Positions 50,889-59,466 of a DNA stretch of 64,000 nucleotides are shown one piece after another. Every line of letters begins with the position of its first letter. The stretch's first letter is position 1. This DNA comes from Microvirga ossetica (GTDB lineage: Bacteria; Pseudomonadota; Alphaproteobacteria; Rhizobiales; Beijerinckiaceae): NCBI RefSeq assembly GCF_002741015.1, contig NZ_CP016617.1:620001-684000 (forward strand), read 5' to 3'. A program made the position numbers and the translations under genes. The notes beneath the pieces were generated by a model that saw only the letters and a list, made by a program, of their open reading frames with translations, was not told where the DNA came from and made no database searches.

Positions 50889-53006
50889 CTATCGCCACAT
50901 GCCACGCATCTTTGCGCCGACATCCACGCGAATGCTTTTTGTCGCAGCAGGTGAGATTGCTGGGTCCGGCACAGCCACGGGCCATGACACCCGTTCGAAC
51001 AGCTTCAGGAGACTACTCGGGATAAAGCGGGTGCGGGCAGCGTAAACATGACGATCGCCCGTGGCGGGTTGTTGATGGGTGAAGAACCGCTGCGGCACGA
51101 TTAGATGCAGGTGGTCCTTGGCCCGGGTCATGGCCACGTATAGGAGCCGCCGCTCCTCCTCGATCTCCGCCGTAGTGCCGGTGCCGAGATCGGACGGGAT
51201 GCAGCCATCGACCACGTTCAGCACGAACACCGAATTCCATTCCTGGCCCTTGGCGGAATGGATGGTCGACAGAATCAGGTAGTCCTCATCGCGCAGAGGC
51301 ACCCCAGCCTGATCGCTCGTGGCATCCGGCGGATCGAGTGTAAGCTCGGTCAGGAAGCGCTCGCGCGAGGGATAGCCTCCCGCAATCTGCTCCAACTGGA
51401 TCAGGTCGGCTTTGCGGGTCGCGGCATCATCGTGCATACGCTCGAGGTGGGGCTCGTACCAGGTCCGCGCCTGCTCGAGTTCCGCCGGCCATCCTGCGGT
51501 GCCCGCGCGAAGCTGTGCAATCGCATTGACGAACGAGGGCCACTCGTCTCCCGCCCGGGGCGGGAAAGGCGCTTCCATGAGCGCTCCGATCGGATCGGCG
51601 GCGTCATGCATGCGATCGAGCACGCGCTGGGCCGAGGTGGGACCGACGCCGGGCAGAAGCTGCATCAGCCGGAAGCCGGCCACCCGATCGCGCGGGTTTT
51701 GGACAAACCGCAGCAGGGCGAGCAGGTCCTTGACGTGGGCGGCGTCGAGGAACTTCAGGCCTCCGAACTTCACGAAGGGTATGTTGCGGCGGGTCAGCTC
51801 CACCTCCAGCGGCCCGCTGTGATGCGAGGTCCGAAACAGCACCGCCTGCTGCTTGAGGCTGATGCCATTCTCGCGGTTCGCCAGCACCTGCTCGACCACA
51901 TATCGGGCCTGATCGGTCTCGTCGCGGACGGCCACCAGCTGCGGCCGCTCACTGGAGGCGCGATCTGTCCAAAGATTTTTAGTGAAGCGCTCCGAGGCGA
52001 GCTCGATCACCGCATTGGCCGCGGCCAGGATAGGCTGGGATGAGCGGTAGTTGCGGTCGAGGGTGACGATCTCGGCCTGCGGGCTGAACTGAGAGGGGAA
52101 GTCGAGGATGTTGCGCACGGTCGCGGCGCGGAAGGAATAGATCGACTGGGCATCGTCCCCGACCACGGTCAGGCCCTGGCCGCTTGGCTTAAGGGCCAGC
52201 AGGATCGAGGACTGGAGCCGGTTGGTGTCCTGGTACTCATCGACAAGGACATGGTCGAAACGCCCACCGAGTTCGGTGGCGATTGACGGCTCGGCCACCA
52301 TCTGGGCCAAGTAGAGCAGGAGATCGTCGTAGTCGAGCACGTTCTGGCGCTGCTTGGCTTCAACATAGGCGGCGAACAACTGCCGCAACTCGGCGGCCCA
52401 GCCGGCGCACCATGGGTATGAAGTACGTAGCACCTCCTCAAGAGCCGTCTCGGCATTCACGCAGCGGGAATAGATCGCCAGGCAGGTTGCCTTCGTGGGA
52501 AAGCGGCTCTGGGTGGTGGAGAAACCGAGTTCGTGCCGGACGAGGTTCATCAGGTCGGCCGAGTCCTCGCGGTCGTGGATCGAGAAGGCGGGGTCGAGAC
52601 CGATTTCGGGCGCGTAGTCGCGCAGGAGCCTGGCGCCGATGCCGTGGAACGTCCCGGCCCAGGTGAGGGCGTCGGTCATCACGCCTGCGTTCTGGCCCAG
52701 AACTTGGCCCGCGATCCGCTCGACCCGACGCGCCATCTCGGCCGCGGCCCGGCGGGAGAAAGTCAGCAGGAGGATGCGGCGCGGATCAGCGCCGTTGACG
52801 ATCAGATGCGCCACACGATGGGCCAGGGTGTTGGTCTTGCCCGAACCGGCTCCCGCGAAAACCAGAAGTGGCGCAGCCGAAAGTGAGCCATCGGCCAGGA
52901 CACCGTGTTCGACCGCCTGACGCTGCCGCGGGTTGAGTTGGTTAAGGTAGGCAGGGTTCGCAGACACAGTCGAATCATTCCTCTCTAGGCTGATATAGAT
53001 CCTCAT
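50889..53006 (-). CDS. UvrD/PcrA-like superfamily 1 DNA helicase
   Basis: ATP-dependent 3'-5' helicase, 705 residues (692 if GTG 52967 is used). Helicase motifs: Q-motif LNPRQRQAVEHG, I VFAGAGSGKTNTLAHRVAHL, Ia ILLLTFSRRAAAEMARR, II HVLVDEYQDTN, III GDDAQSIYSFRAA, IV LDRNYRSSQPILAAANAVI, V ILSTIHSAKGQEWNSVFVLN and VI EEERRLLYVAMTRAKDHLHL. The domain order is that of UvrD/PcrA/Rep. A degenerate SOS box overlaps ATG 53006, which favours the GTG start at 52967 with AGAGG upstream. It is divergent from recA. Confidence 0.92.
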   Translation of the reverse strand: MRIYISLERNDSTVSANPAYLNQLNPRQRQAVEHGVLADGSLSAAPLLVFAGAGSGKTNTLAHRVAHLIVNGADPRRILLLTFSRRAAAEMARRVERIAGQVLGQNAGVMTDALTWAGTFHGIGARLLRDYAPEIGLDPAFSIHDREDSADLMNLVRHELGFSTTQSRFPTKATCLAIYSRCVNAETALEEVLRTSYPWCAGWAAELRQLFAAYVEAKQRQNVLDYDDLLLYLAQMVAEPSIATELGGRFDHVLVDEYQDTNRLQSSILLALKPSGQGLTVVGDDAQSIYSFRAATVRNILDFPSQFSPQAEIVTLDRNYRSSQPILAAANAVIELASERFTKNLWTDRASSERPQLVAVRDETDQARYVVEQVLANRENGISLKQQAVLFRTSHHSGPLEVELTRRNIPFVKFGGLKFLDAAHVKDLLALLRFVQNPRDRVAGFRLMQLLPGVGPTSAQRVLDRMHDAADPIGALMEAPFPPRAGDEWPSFVNAIAQLRAGTAGWPAELEQARTWYEPHLERMHDDAATRKADLIQLEQIAGGYPSRERFLTELTLDPPDATSDQAGVPLRDEDYLILSTIHSAKGQEWNSVFVLNVVDGCIPSDLGTGTTAEIEEERRLLYVAMTRAKDHLHLIVPQRFFTHQQPATGDRHVYAARTRFIPSSLLKLFERVSWPVAVPDPAISPAATKSIRVDVGAKMRGMWR

Positions 53007-53019
53007 TCCTGTTTTGTTC
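53005..53019 (-). promoter_or_regulatory. Degenerate SOS box before the helicase gene
   Basis: ATTC-N7-GTTC (ATTCCTGTTTTGTTC), one mismatch from the LexA consensus. It overlaps the longer helicase start and lies 38 bp before GTG 52967. Confidence 0.45.
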
Positions 53020-53063
53020 GCAATGGCTCAGCTTGTCGCCGCAGGACCAAGTCGCGACAATAT

Positions 53064-53078
53064 GTTCTGTCTTTGTTC
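53064..53078 (+). promoter_or_regulatory. SOS box (LexA site) upstream of recA
   Basis: GTTCTGTCTTTGTTC is an exact GTTC-N7-GTTC site 59 bp before the recA start, in the recA/helicase divergent region. It may control both genes. Confidence 0.9.
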
Positions 53079-53136
53079 TTTCTTTCGCCACATAAATCCT
53101 TAGGGTCCGGCTCATCTGTTACGCACTGGATTTGGG

Positions 53137-54177
53137 ATGACCACGGATAAAACAAAAGCAATCGAGACTGCCGTCAGCCAGATTGAACGAGCCTTTGGCA
53201 AGGGCGCCATCATGCGCCTTGGTGGCGATCAGGTTGTCGAAGTGGAGACGGTTTCCACCGGATCACTGGGGCTCGACATCGCTCTCGGGGTCGGCGGTCT
53301 GCCGCGCGGCCGGATCATTGAGGTGTATGGACCGGAATCGTCCGGAAAGACGACGCTCGCACTCCAGACCATCGCCGAGGCTCAGAAGAAGGGCGGCGTC
53401 TGCGGCTTCATCGATGCCGAGCACGCGCTGGATCCAGTCTATGCCCGCAAGCTCGGGGTGAACCTGGACGATCTTCTCGTCGCCCAACCGGACAACGGTG
53501 AACAGGCCCTCGAGATTGCCGATACGCTCGTGCGCTCGAGTTCTGTGGATGTCCTGGTCATCGACTCAGTGGCAGCCCTCACGCCTAAGGCCGAGATCGA
53601 GGGCGAGATGGGCGAGAGCCGTCCTGGTCTCCAGGCCCGCCTGATGAGTCAGGCGCTACGCAAGCTTACCGGTTCGATCAGCCGCACCAAGACGATGGTG
53701 ATTTTCATCAACCAAATCCGCATGAAGATCGGTGTCATGTACGGAAGCCCAGAGACCACCACCGGCGGCAATGCGTTGAAGTTCTACGCCTCGGTCCGCC
53801 TCGACATCCGTCGCACGTCCACTCTGAAGGACCGCGATGAGCCGATCGGCAACCAGGTGCGCGTGAAGGTGGTCAAGAACAAGGTTGCTCCGCCCTTCAA
53901 GCAGGTCGAGTTCGACATCATGTTCGGTGAGGGCATCTCGAAGATGGGAGAATTGATCGATCTCGGCGTGAAGGCCAACGTAGTCGAGAAGTCCGGCGCC
54001 TGGTTCTCCTACGACAGCCAGCGCCTCGGACAGGGGCGTGAGAACGCCAAGACCTTCCTGAAGGACAATCCCGAGATTGCGGCCGAGATCGAAGGCAAGA
54101 TCTGCCAGAATGCTGGTCTCCTGATCGCGGAGCTACAGGGCAACGATGACGTGGGCGCATCAGAGGATGCAGCCTGA
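53137..54177 (+). CDS. recA: Recombinase RecA
   Basis: 346-residue strand-exchange ATPase and LexA coprotease. Motifs: [20 protein letters not shown], Walker [21 protein letters not shown] (about 66-74), [18 protein letters not shown], Walker [21 protein letters not shown], loop L1/L2 regions [20 protein letters not shown] and [34 protein letters not shown]. The N-terminus is shorter than in many chromosomal alphaproteobacterial RecA proteins, so it could be a second copy. An SOS box precedes it and a terminator follows. The C-terminal tail is acidic ([12 protein letters not shown]). Confidence 0.97.
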   Translation: MTTDKTKAIETAVSQIERAFGKGAIMRLGGDQVVEVETVSTGSLGLDIALGVGGLPRGRIIEVYGPESSGKTTLALQTIAEAQKKGGVCGFIDAEHALDPVYARKLGVNLDDLLVAQPDNGEQALEIADTLVRSSSVDVLVIDSVAALTPKAEIEGEMGESRPGLQARLMSQALRKLTGSISRTKTMVIFINQIRMKIGVMYGSPETTTGGNALKFYASVRLDIRRTSTLKDRDEPIGNQVRVKVVKNKVAPPFKQVEFDIMFGEGISKMGELIDLGVKANVVEKSGAWFSYDSQRLGQGRENAKTFLKDNPEIAAEIEGKICQNAGLLIAELQGNDDVGASEDAA

Positions 54178-54245
54178 GGACAACCCCTGAAGCAGAGCCC
54201 CTATCCCTGTGCGGCAGAGGGCTCTTCATTAAGCAGGAAAGTAAA

Positions 54246-54271
54246 AAGGCCGCCTCTTTGTAGGCGGCCTT
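54246..54271 (+). terminator. Terminator after recA
   Basis: AAGGCCGCCT (54246-54255) pairs with AGGCGGCCTT (54262-54271) around a 6-base loop; the stem carries A-runs on the left and TT-C-TC on the right, so it works in both directions to some degree. It lies 70 bp past the recA stop. Confidence 0.75.
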
Positions 54272-54300
54272 CTCGCAATCTGAGTTGTCTAAGACGCTAT

Positions 54301-54386
54301 CAAGCGGCCTCGGCAACCGGCGCCGGTCCGGCCTCATTCATGGCTCGCATATAGACGTCGAGCAGGCTGTCGTGCTCGTCGCACTC
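54301..54386 (-). pseudogene. Unidentified C-terminal fragment
   Basis: The minus strand reads FECDEHDSLLDVYMRAMNEA, GPAPVAEAA and TGA: protein-like, but only about 27 codons before an in-frame stop. It abuts the start of RHE_PE00001 homology on the other strand at about 54387, marking a rearrangement junction. Family not recognised. Confidence 0.25.
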
Positions 54387-55426
54387 GAAATTAAATCATT
54401 CGACGCCCGGCTTGAGGCGTCCGGGCTAGCCGCCGGCTGGCAATCCCGGTGCGACATGAACGAAGCGGTGAGATCCCTTCTGCTTGACGGCCATCTGGTC
54501 GACATTGGCGATCTGGTGCTGCATGACGCTGGCATGGACGTGCGGAGCCCGACCCACGAACTCACGCGAGCTGCATCAGCTCTTCGGGCACGACGGACTG
54601 CAATGGTCAGGAAGGCGCCCTGGCCAATTTCCTATGACGGTTTGGCGGCCCTGCGAGGAATTGGGCCGGTGAAACCCGAAGAGCCGAAGCCCAAGGGCAA
54701 AAGGAAGGTCGATCCGGACGATGAGGAGGCCTATCCAGCCTTTGCCAACGATGCCGATCCGTGGGAAGCGCACTTTGCGGAAATCGACGCGCTGCTTGAT
54801 CGGACGGACAAGGTTCTGGCCGGCGAAACCCGCTCCCGAAAAGCCGATCCCATCTCGTCTACGATCCGGATCAGGACGAGGCCGAGAATGAAGATGCCTG
54901 GCTTGATGTGGTGAAGCGGGTTTCCCACTGGCCGGCAGTCGCCGCGGCCGCCGTCGCCTGGGATGCCTGGCTCGATCTGAACCTCTACACCCGGCAACCA
55001 TGGCTCGGATTGATCATGGCCGCGTCGATCCTCCGGGCTCGAGGGCTGACAACCCATCTCCTGCCGCTGGCCGCTGGGTTTAAGCAATCGAAATTCCGGC
55101 CGCAGGGCAGGGAAGGGATCCTGGAAAAGCTGCAGGGCTTCTGCCAGGTGCTCGAAGAGGCCGTTGAGATCGCCAACAAGGATCTGGAGAGGCTGATCCT
55201 CGCTCAACAACTCATGAACCGTGTGGCTGATAAATGCCGCAGCAATTCCATTCTGCCCGGGCTCGTGAACCTATTCCTGTCGCGCCCTCTGGTGACGGTG
55301 CCGCTGGGTGCGAAACTGCTCAAAGTGACACCCAAGGCCGTGGACCTGATGCTCCTGCAACTGGGCCGATCCCTGCCGAGGGAACTGACCGGCCGCCGGC
55401 GCTATAGGGCATGGGGGATCATCTAA
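54387..55426 (+). pseudogene. RHE_PE00001-family protein, frameshifted and 5' truncated
   Basis: Two frames together encode a plasmid-associated protein type (RHE_PE00001 family, DUF1612 plus a C-terminal helix-turn-helix). Frame one: DARLEASGLAAGWQSRCDMN, LVDIGDLVLHDAGMDVRSPT, HELTRAASALRARR; near 54850 the reading shifts to YDPDQDEAENEDAWLDVVKR and ends RPLVTVPLGAKLLKVTPKAV, LTGRRRYRAWGII. The first 30 or so residues of the family are missing. Members are common on rhizobial plasmids, which hints at plasmid ancestry of this region. The last 172 codons stay open from GTG 54908. Confidence 0.72.
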
Positions 55427-55985
55427 CTCCTGCTGACTTACCTGATCCGACTGCAGCAAATGCTGTCACCTCGTGCGACCTGAGTTTAAGAGCAGCTTTC
55501 CTCGGAGAACCGGACATTCCGGAAAGTCCGCAAATTTCGCCACCTGACCCAAAGGAGACCCTCGCTCGGTTTTGAGAGACGCAGACATGCACACGGTTGC
55601 GACAGGGAATGCGGGCGCTTGGTGGAATCCACCAGCGTCCTTAGCGATATACGGCTGCCAAATCGGGCTAGCGGTTGCCCGCGGCTGCTCCAACCGGGAG
55701 TGCCTCAGAGATGCGCGACACGTGCTCTGCCGACAGGCGCACTTGCAAAGCCCCCAAGTTTTCGCCCGGCTGGAGCGGAGTGGCACGCCGGAAAGCCGGC
55801 TCATTCACTTCGTCGCCGAAATCCCGTCCCGAAATTTGCGATTCTTCAGGCGATCCCAGCGAGGAGTATGACCTTCGCTGGTTTCCATCGATTGTTCCCG
55901 ACCGAGATCGAACCCCGGCATGACGCTCAGAATGCCGACATCGCCGTGGGTCGAGGGCTGGCCTTGGGACATGCTCCCGAAGGTG
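55427..55985. other. 559-bp gap with intergenic repeat
   Basis: Convergent region between the RHE_PE00001 relic (+) and the FMN reductase (-). It begins with a repeat copy (55490-55565). Frames of 80-110 codons exist, but their composition is not protein-like. Confidence 0.4.
55490..55565. repeat. Dispersed intergenic repeat, copy C
   Basis: AGCAGCTTTCCTCGG, AACCGGACATTCCGGAAAG, CAAATTTCGCCACCTGACCC and GGAGACCCTCGC align with the right two thirds of the copies near 31840 and 61400. Confidence 0.5.
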
Positions 55986-56558
55986 TCAGGCGTCGCGGGG
56001 TAGAGCGGTGTAGACCCGCACGATAAACTGGTGGAACTCCGCCATGTAGTTCTTCAGGAACTCGGCCGTGGACTCGTTCGTGACCTCGCCCTCATCGGTG
56101 ATCAGGCCCGGCGTGAACTGGATGTAGGCCTCGGGGGCGTTCATCTGCGGCGAGTTGCAGAAGCCGAGCACGCTGCGCAGGTGCTGCTGTCCTACGGCGG
56201 TGCCGATGGCGCCCGGCGAGGTACCGATCACGGCGGACGGCTTGCGCGTGAATGAGTTCTTCCCGTAGGGACGGCTCGCCCAGTCGATGGCGTTCTTGAG
56301 TGCGCCCGGGATCGAGCGGTTGTACTCGGGCGTGACGAACAGCACCGCGTCGACGGACGCGATGGCGTCTTTGAACGCTTTCGCCGTAGGCGGGTAATCC
56401 GCATCGTAGTCGTAGCTGTAGAGCGGAAGGTCCTTGATCGGAATCTCGGTGAACGTGAGGTGCTCCGGAGCGACGAGGGTCAGCGCCGTGGCGAGCTTGC
56501 GGTTGATCGAACCCTTGGCAAGGCTGCCGATCAGATAGCCGACTTTGAACGTGGTCAT
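55986..56558 (-). CDS. NADPH-dependent FMN reductase family protein
   Basis: Flavodoxin-fold oxidoreductase (PF03358), 190 residues from ATG 56558 with AGGAG 7 bases upstream. FMN phosphate loop GYLIGSLAKGSINRKLATAL, and the hallmark FVTPEYNRSIPGALKNAIDW ASRPYGKNSF. SPGAIGTAVGQQHLRSVLGF is typical of the azoreductase/quinone-reductase branch. It may reduce quinones or azo compounds; a truncated glutathionyl-hydroquinone reductase lies just upstream and an azoreductase at the window end, together suggesting a quinone-stress theme. Confidence 0.92.
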   Translation of the reverse strand: MTTFKVGYLIGSLAKGSINRKLATALTLVAPEHLTFTEIPIKDLPLYSYDYDADYPPTAKAFKDAIASVDAVLFVTPEYNRSIPGALKNAIDWASRPYGKNSFTRKPSAVIGTSPGAIGTAVGQQHLRSVLGFCNSPQMNAPEAYIQFTPGLITDEGEVTNESTAEFLKNYMAEFHQFIVRVYTALPRDA

Positions 56559-56677
56559 GGGATGCTCCTGGGTTCTGGCGGCTCCCGATCGGTTCCGCCT
56601 TGGTTGAGCCCCCATGACAACTCTTCTTTCTATGAGTTGGTTGTCACCCTTTGTGGTTTGGACCCACTTGGCCGGCA

Positions 56678-57052
56678 TCAGGCCACTTTCCTCTCGGCAC
56701 CTGCCAGAAAACGTTCAAATCCCAAAGCTGGTCCGAGCGGCACGATCCCGTTCGGGTTCAAGCTCTTGATTGAATAATAGCTGCGCTTGATGTGGTCGAT
56801 GTTCACAGTGCCGGCAACCCCTGGGATTGCCAGCATCCGCTCGAGATGCGTGCTTAGGTTCGGGTACTCGGCGATCCTACGCAGGTTGCACTTGAACAGC
56901 CCATGATAGGCCGCATCGAAACGAACGAGCGTCACGAACAGGCGAATGTCCGTTTCCGTCAGGCGATTGCCGAACAGGAAGACACGGTCGGACAGTAGGG
57001 CCTCCACCTTGTCGTCCCGAGGGAAGGTTGGAGCGAATAGTGGCTCGTCAAA
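56678..57052 (-). pseudogene. Glutathionyl-hydroquinone reductase, C-terminal fragment
   Basis: The minus strand encodes ALLSDRVFLFGNRLTETDIR, LFVTLVRFDAAYHGLFKCNL, RRIAEYPNLSTHLERMLAIP and GVAGTVNIDHIKRSYYSIKS LNPNGIVPLGP, the C-terminal helical domain of the YqjG/ECM4-type xenobiotic GSTs. The thioredoxin domain with its catalytic Cys is missing, and an in-frame TGA at 57053-57055 closes the frame upstream. ATG 57007 could begin a 109-residue product without activity. Confidence 0.78.
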
Positions 57053-57467
57053 TCAGGCCTCTACGCCGGGGGCATATGGTCAGTCCCGTGAAACTTGGGT
57101 GCAGTGCTGATGGAAACGCTCCGCAAGCCAGGCGCATCGATCTTCAACTCAGTCGCCCATTGAAGCTCAACGAGCATTTCTGGTTGGACGTTTGAACTCC
57201 CAAATGGCCGCAACAAGTGGTAAGCGGTCTTCTTGCGAAGTGCCGAAACCTACATCCTCAGGAGCCTTCACCCGGTCCAAGATCGATGGATCCATCGAGC
57301 ATGCGCCAGACGCACTTTCGGACTGAAAGACGCCGTCACTCTGGTAGGCCGGCCTTTTCCAGTCCTGTGAGGTAGAGTTCACCCATCTTGGGATCGTGGG
57401 AACTGGTGCTTCGGGAGGTTCGAAGGCTAGAGGTGGGTTGCGCCTTCAGGAGTTCGGCGACAACCGC

Positions 57468-59096
57468 TTATGCCTCATCCATGCGGCCCAGATGGGCGAG
57501 AGCTGCGGCACGGTAACGGCGCGCGACATTGTGCGTCGGAACCTCGGCCAGGACCCGGCTGGTCAAGGTCACCGTCTCGTCGAAATGGCCTGCGAAGAAG
57601 TGTGCCGCCGCCAGACCAAGCATCGGGAAATAGCCTTTCGGGTCGACAGGGCTCAGGCGCCGCGCTTCTTCGAACTGCTCGATGGCCCGCAGACTGTCTC
57701 CCATGTAATGAAACACCCACCCGCAGAACGAGCGCACATGAACCGAGTTCGGATGAATGGCGAGCGCTCGGTTGGCCAGGTCGAGCGATTGTTCGAAGCG
57801 CACGCCCAGGGTTGAATAGGCCCAAGCCGCGACCGCCAGGACCGACGCGTTTTCAGGGTCGGCCGTGACCGCGCGTCCGGCCAACGCGCAGGCCTCAGCG
57901 GTGCTGGCCTGCTTGTCCGCGGCCCATCCGTTGACCACCATTCGGACGAGACATTCCGCGAGGGCCGCGAGCGCATCCCCATAGGTCGGGTCGAGAGCGA
58001 CGGCTCTACGGAGCAGACCTTCGGCCTCCTCGAAACCGGCTCGTGTGTAGATGTTGATGGCCGGGAGCGCCCGCAGATACAAATCATACGCGTCGAGATT
58101 GTCGGTTGGTTTGCGCTGGGCCCGTTCGATCTCCGCCAACCGCAGGCTCGGCTCGACCGCAATCATGACACTTGTGGTGATGCGATCCTGGAGCTCGAAG
58201 ATCTCCGAGATCTCGCCATCGAAGCGGTCCGCCCACAGGTGGGCGCCCGTGGCGGCCTCGAGGGGCTGCCCCGAGATTCGGACGCGCTGACCGGCCTTGC
58301 GGATCGAGCCTTCCAGGAGATAGCGGACGCCGAGGTCGCGGCCGATCTGGTGCGCATCGATGGCGTTGTTCTTGTAGGAGAAGGACGAGTTCCGGGCGAT
58401 GACGAAGAGCCACCTGACCCGGCTCAGGGCCGTGATGATGTCCTCCACAATGCCGTCGGCAAAGTACTCCTGTTTAGGGTCGCCGCTCATGTTGCTGAAC
58501 GGCAGCACGGCAATCGAGGGCTTGGTTGGCGAGCTGGGTGTCGGTCTCGCCGGTGACGCCGACGTGTGGCCACTGGCGTAAACCCTGACAGGCCGCGTGA
58601 TGTTCTTGAGGGTCTGCTCGCCCCAATCCTGCCAGGCCAGCGCCAGCCTGCCTTGCAGCTCGTCATAAACCTTGGCCGAGATCACGATGCCGCCAGGAGA
58701 AGCCATGGGTTCAAGCCGAGCGGCGATGTTGATGCCGTCGCCATAGAGATCGCCGTCAGGACGGGCCACGACGTCTCCAAGGTTAATCCCGATCCGAAGA
58801 CGAACCTGCTTGTCTTCCGGCTTGGCGGCTGACCGTTCTGAAAGCGTCTTCTGAACCTCATGAGCGCACGTCACGGCAGCGACCGCGCTGGCGAACTCGA
58901 TCAGTGCACCGTCGCCGATCGTTTTGAACACCCGGCCACCATGGCGTGCGGCCGTCGCGATCAAGACGTCATGGAGGGCAGCGTGGATGGCAGCGAGCGC
59001 ATAGGCTTCATCGGCTTCCATGAGCCGTGAGGACCCGACCACGTCCGCCGCCAGGATCGCGGCCAGCCGACGTTCCGCTCCTGCCGCAGCGCTCAT
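57468..59096 (-). CDS. Class III adenylate cyclase with TolB-like and TPR domains, premature stop
   Basis: 542 residues from ATG 59096. Cyclase domain (about 8-185): ERRLAAILAADVVGSSRLME, RVFKTIGDGALIEFASAVAA with the substrate Lys, LRIGINLGDVVARPDGDLYG DGINIAARLE. TolB-like part (about 208-310): SIAVLPFSNMSGDPKQEYFA, GIVEDIITALSRVRWLFVIA. TPRs follow (EAEGLLRRAVALDPTYGDAL, DLANRALAIHPNSVHVRSFC). After LAHLGRMDEA a TAA (57468-57470) interrupts; the same frame continues 44 codons to GELYLTGLEKAGLPE and TGA 57336-57338, the usual family end. So a nonsense mutation probably shortened the protein by the last helix. Acts in cAMP/cGMP signalling in the cytoplasm. Confidence 0.88.
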   Translation of the reverse strand: MSAAAGAERRLAAILAADVVGSSRLMEADEAYALAAIHAALHDVLIATAARHGGRVFKTIGDGALIEFASAVAAVTCAHEVQKTLSERSAAKPEDKQVRLRIGINLGDVVARPDGDLYGDGINIAARLEPMASPGGIVISAKVYDELQGRLALAWQDWGEQTLKNITRPVRVYASGHTSASPARPTPSSPTKPSIAVLPFSNMSGDPKQEYFADGIVEDIITALSRVRWLFVIARNSSFSYKNNAIDAHQIGRDLGVRYLLEGSIRKAGQRVRISGQPLEAATGAHLWADRFDGEISEIFELQDRITTSVMIAVEPSLRLAEIERAQRKPTDNLDAYDLYLRALPAINIYTRAGFEEAEGLLRRAVALDPTYGDALAALAECLVRMVVNGWAADKQASTAEACALAGRAVTADPENASVLAVAAWAYSTLGVRFEQSLDLANRALAIHPNSVHVRSFCGWVFHYMGDSLRAIEQFEEARRLSPVDPKGYFPMLGLAAAHFFAGHFDETVTLTSRVLAEVPTHNVARRYRAAALAHLGRMDEA

Positions 59097-59466
59097 AAGG
59101 CTTGCTCCACTCCCAACGGCAGTAAAGCAGACGGGTCTGCAACCGGCAAATTGATCCAGCCGTTCACACATGATCATCGAGGACCCGAAAGCACACCTGC
59201 TTGAGATCCGAGAAGGAGCGACAACGGAAGAGCTACGGGCGAACCCAAACGGCAGCGGTTGGCATGGAGACGACCTTAGCCGTACTTCTGCACCGCTTGG
59301 CTGAGCGGACCTCGTTCAGGTCAGCGATACTACCGAGCTTGACCCGGTGCTGACATTTGGCGCCAGCAGGCCAATTGCATTTAAGGTCGTCGCGGAGGCG
59401 CTGCTGAGCTATTGTTCTCCGGTTCTTCGGACGGACGCCCTACAGGTTCGAAGCGGCGGGGGATGG
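59097..59466. other. 370-bp divergent region between two cyclase genes
   Basis: Holds the promoters for the leftward (59096) and rightward (59467) cyclase genes. In-frame upstream extensions of both genes have no conserved sequence. No clear operator was found. Confidence 0.35.
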
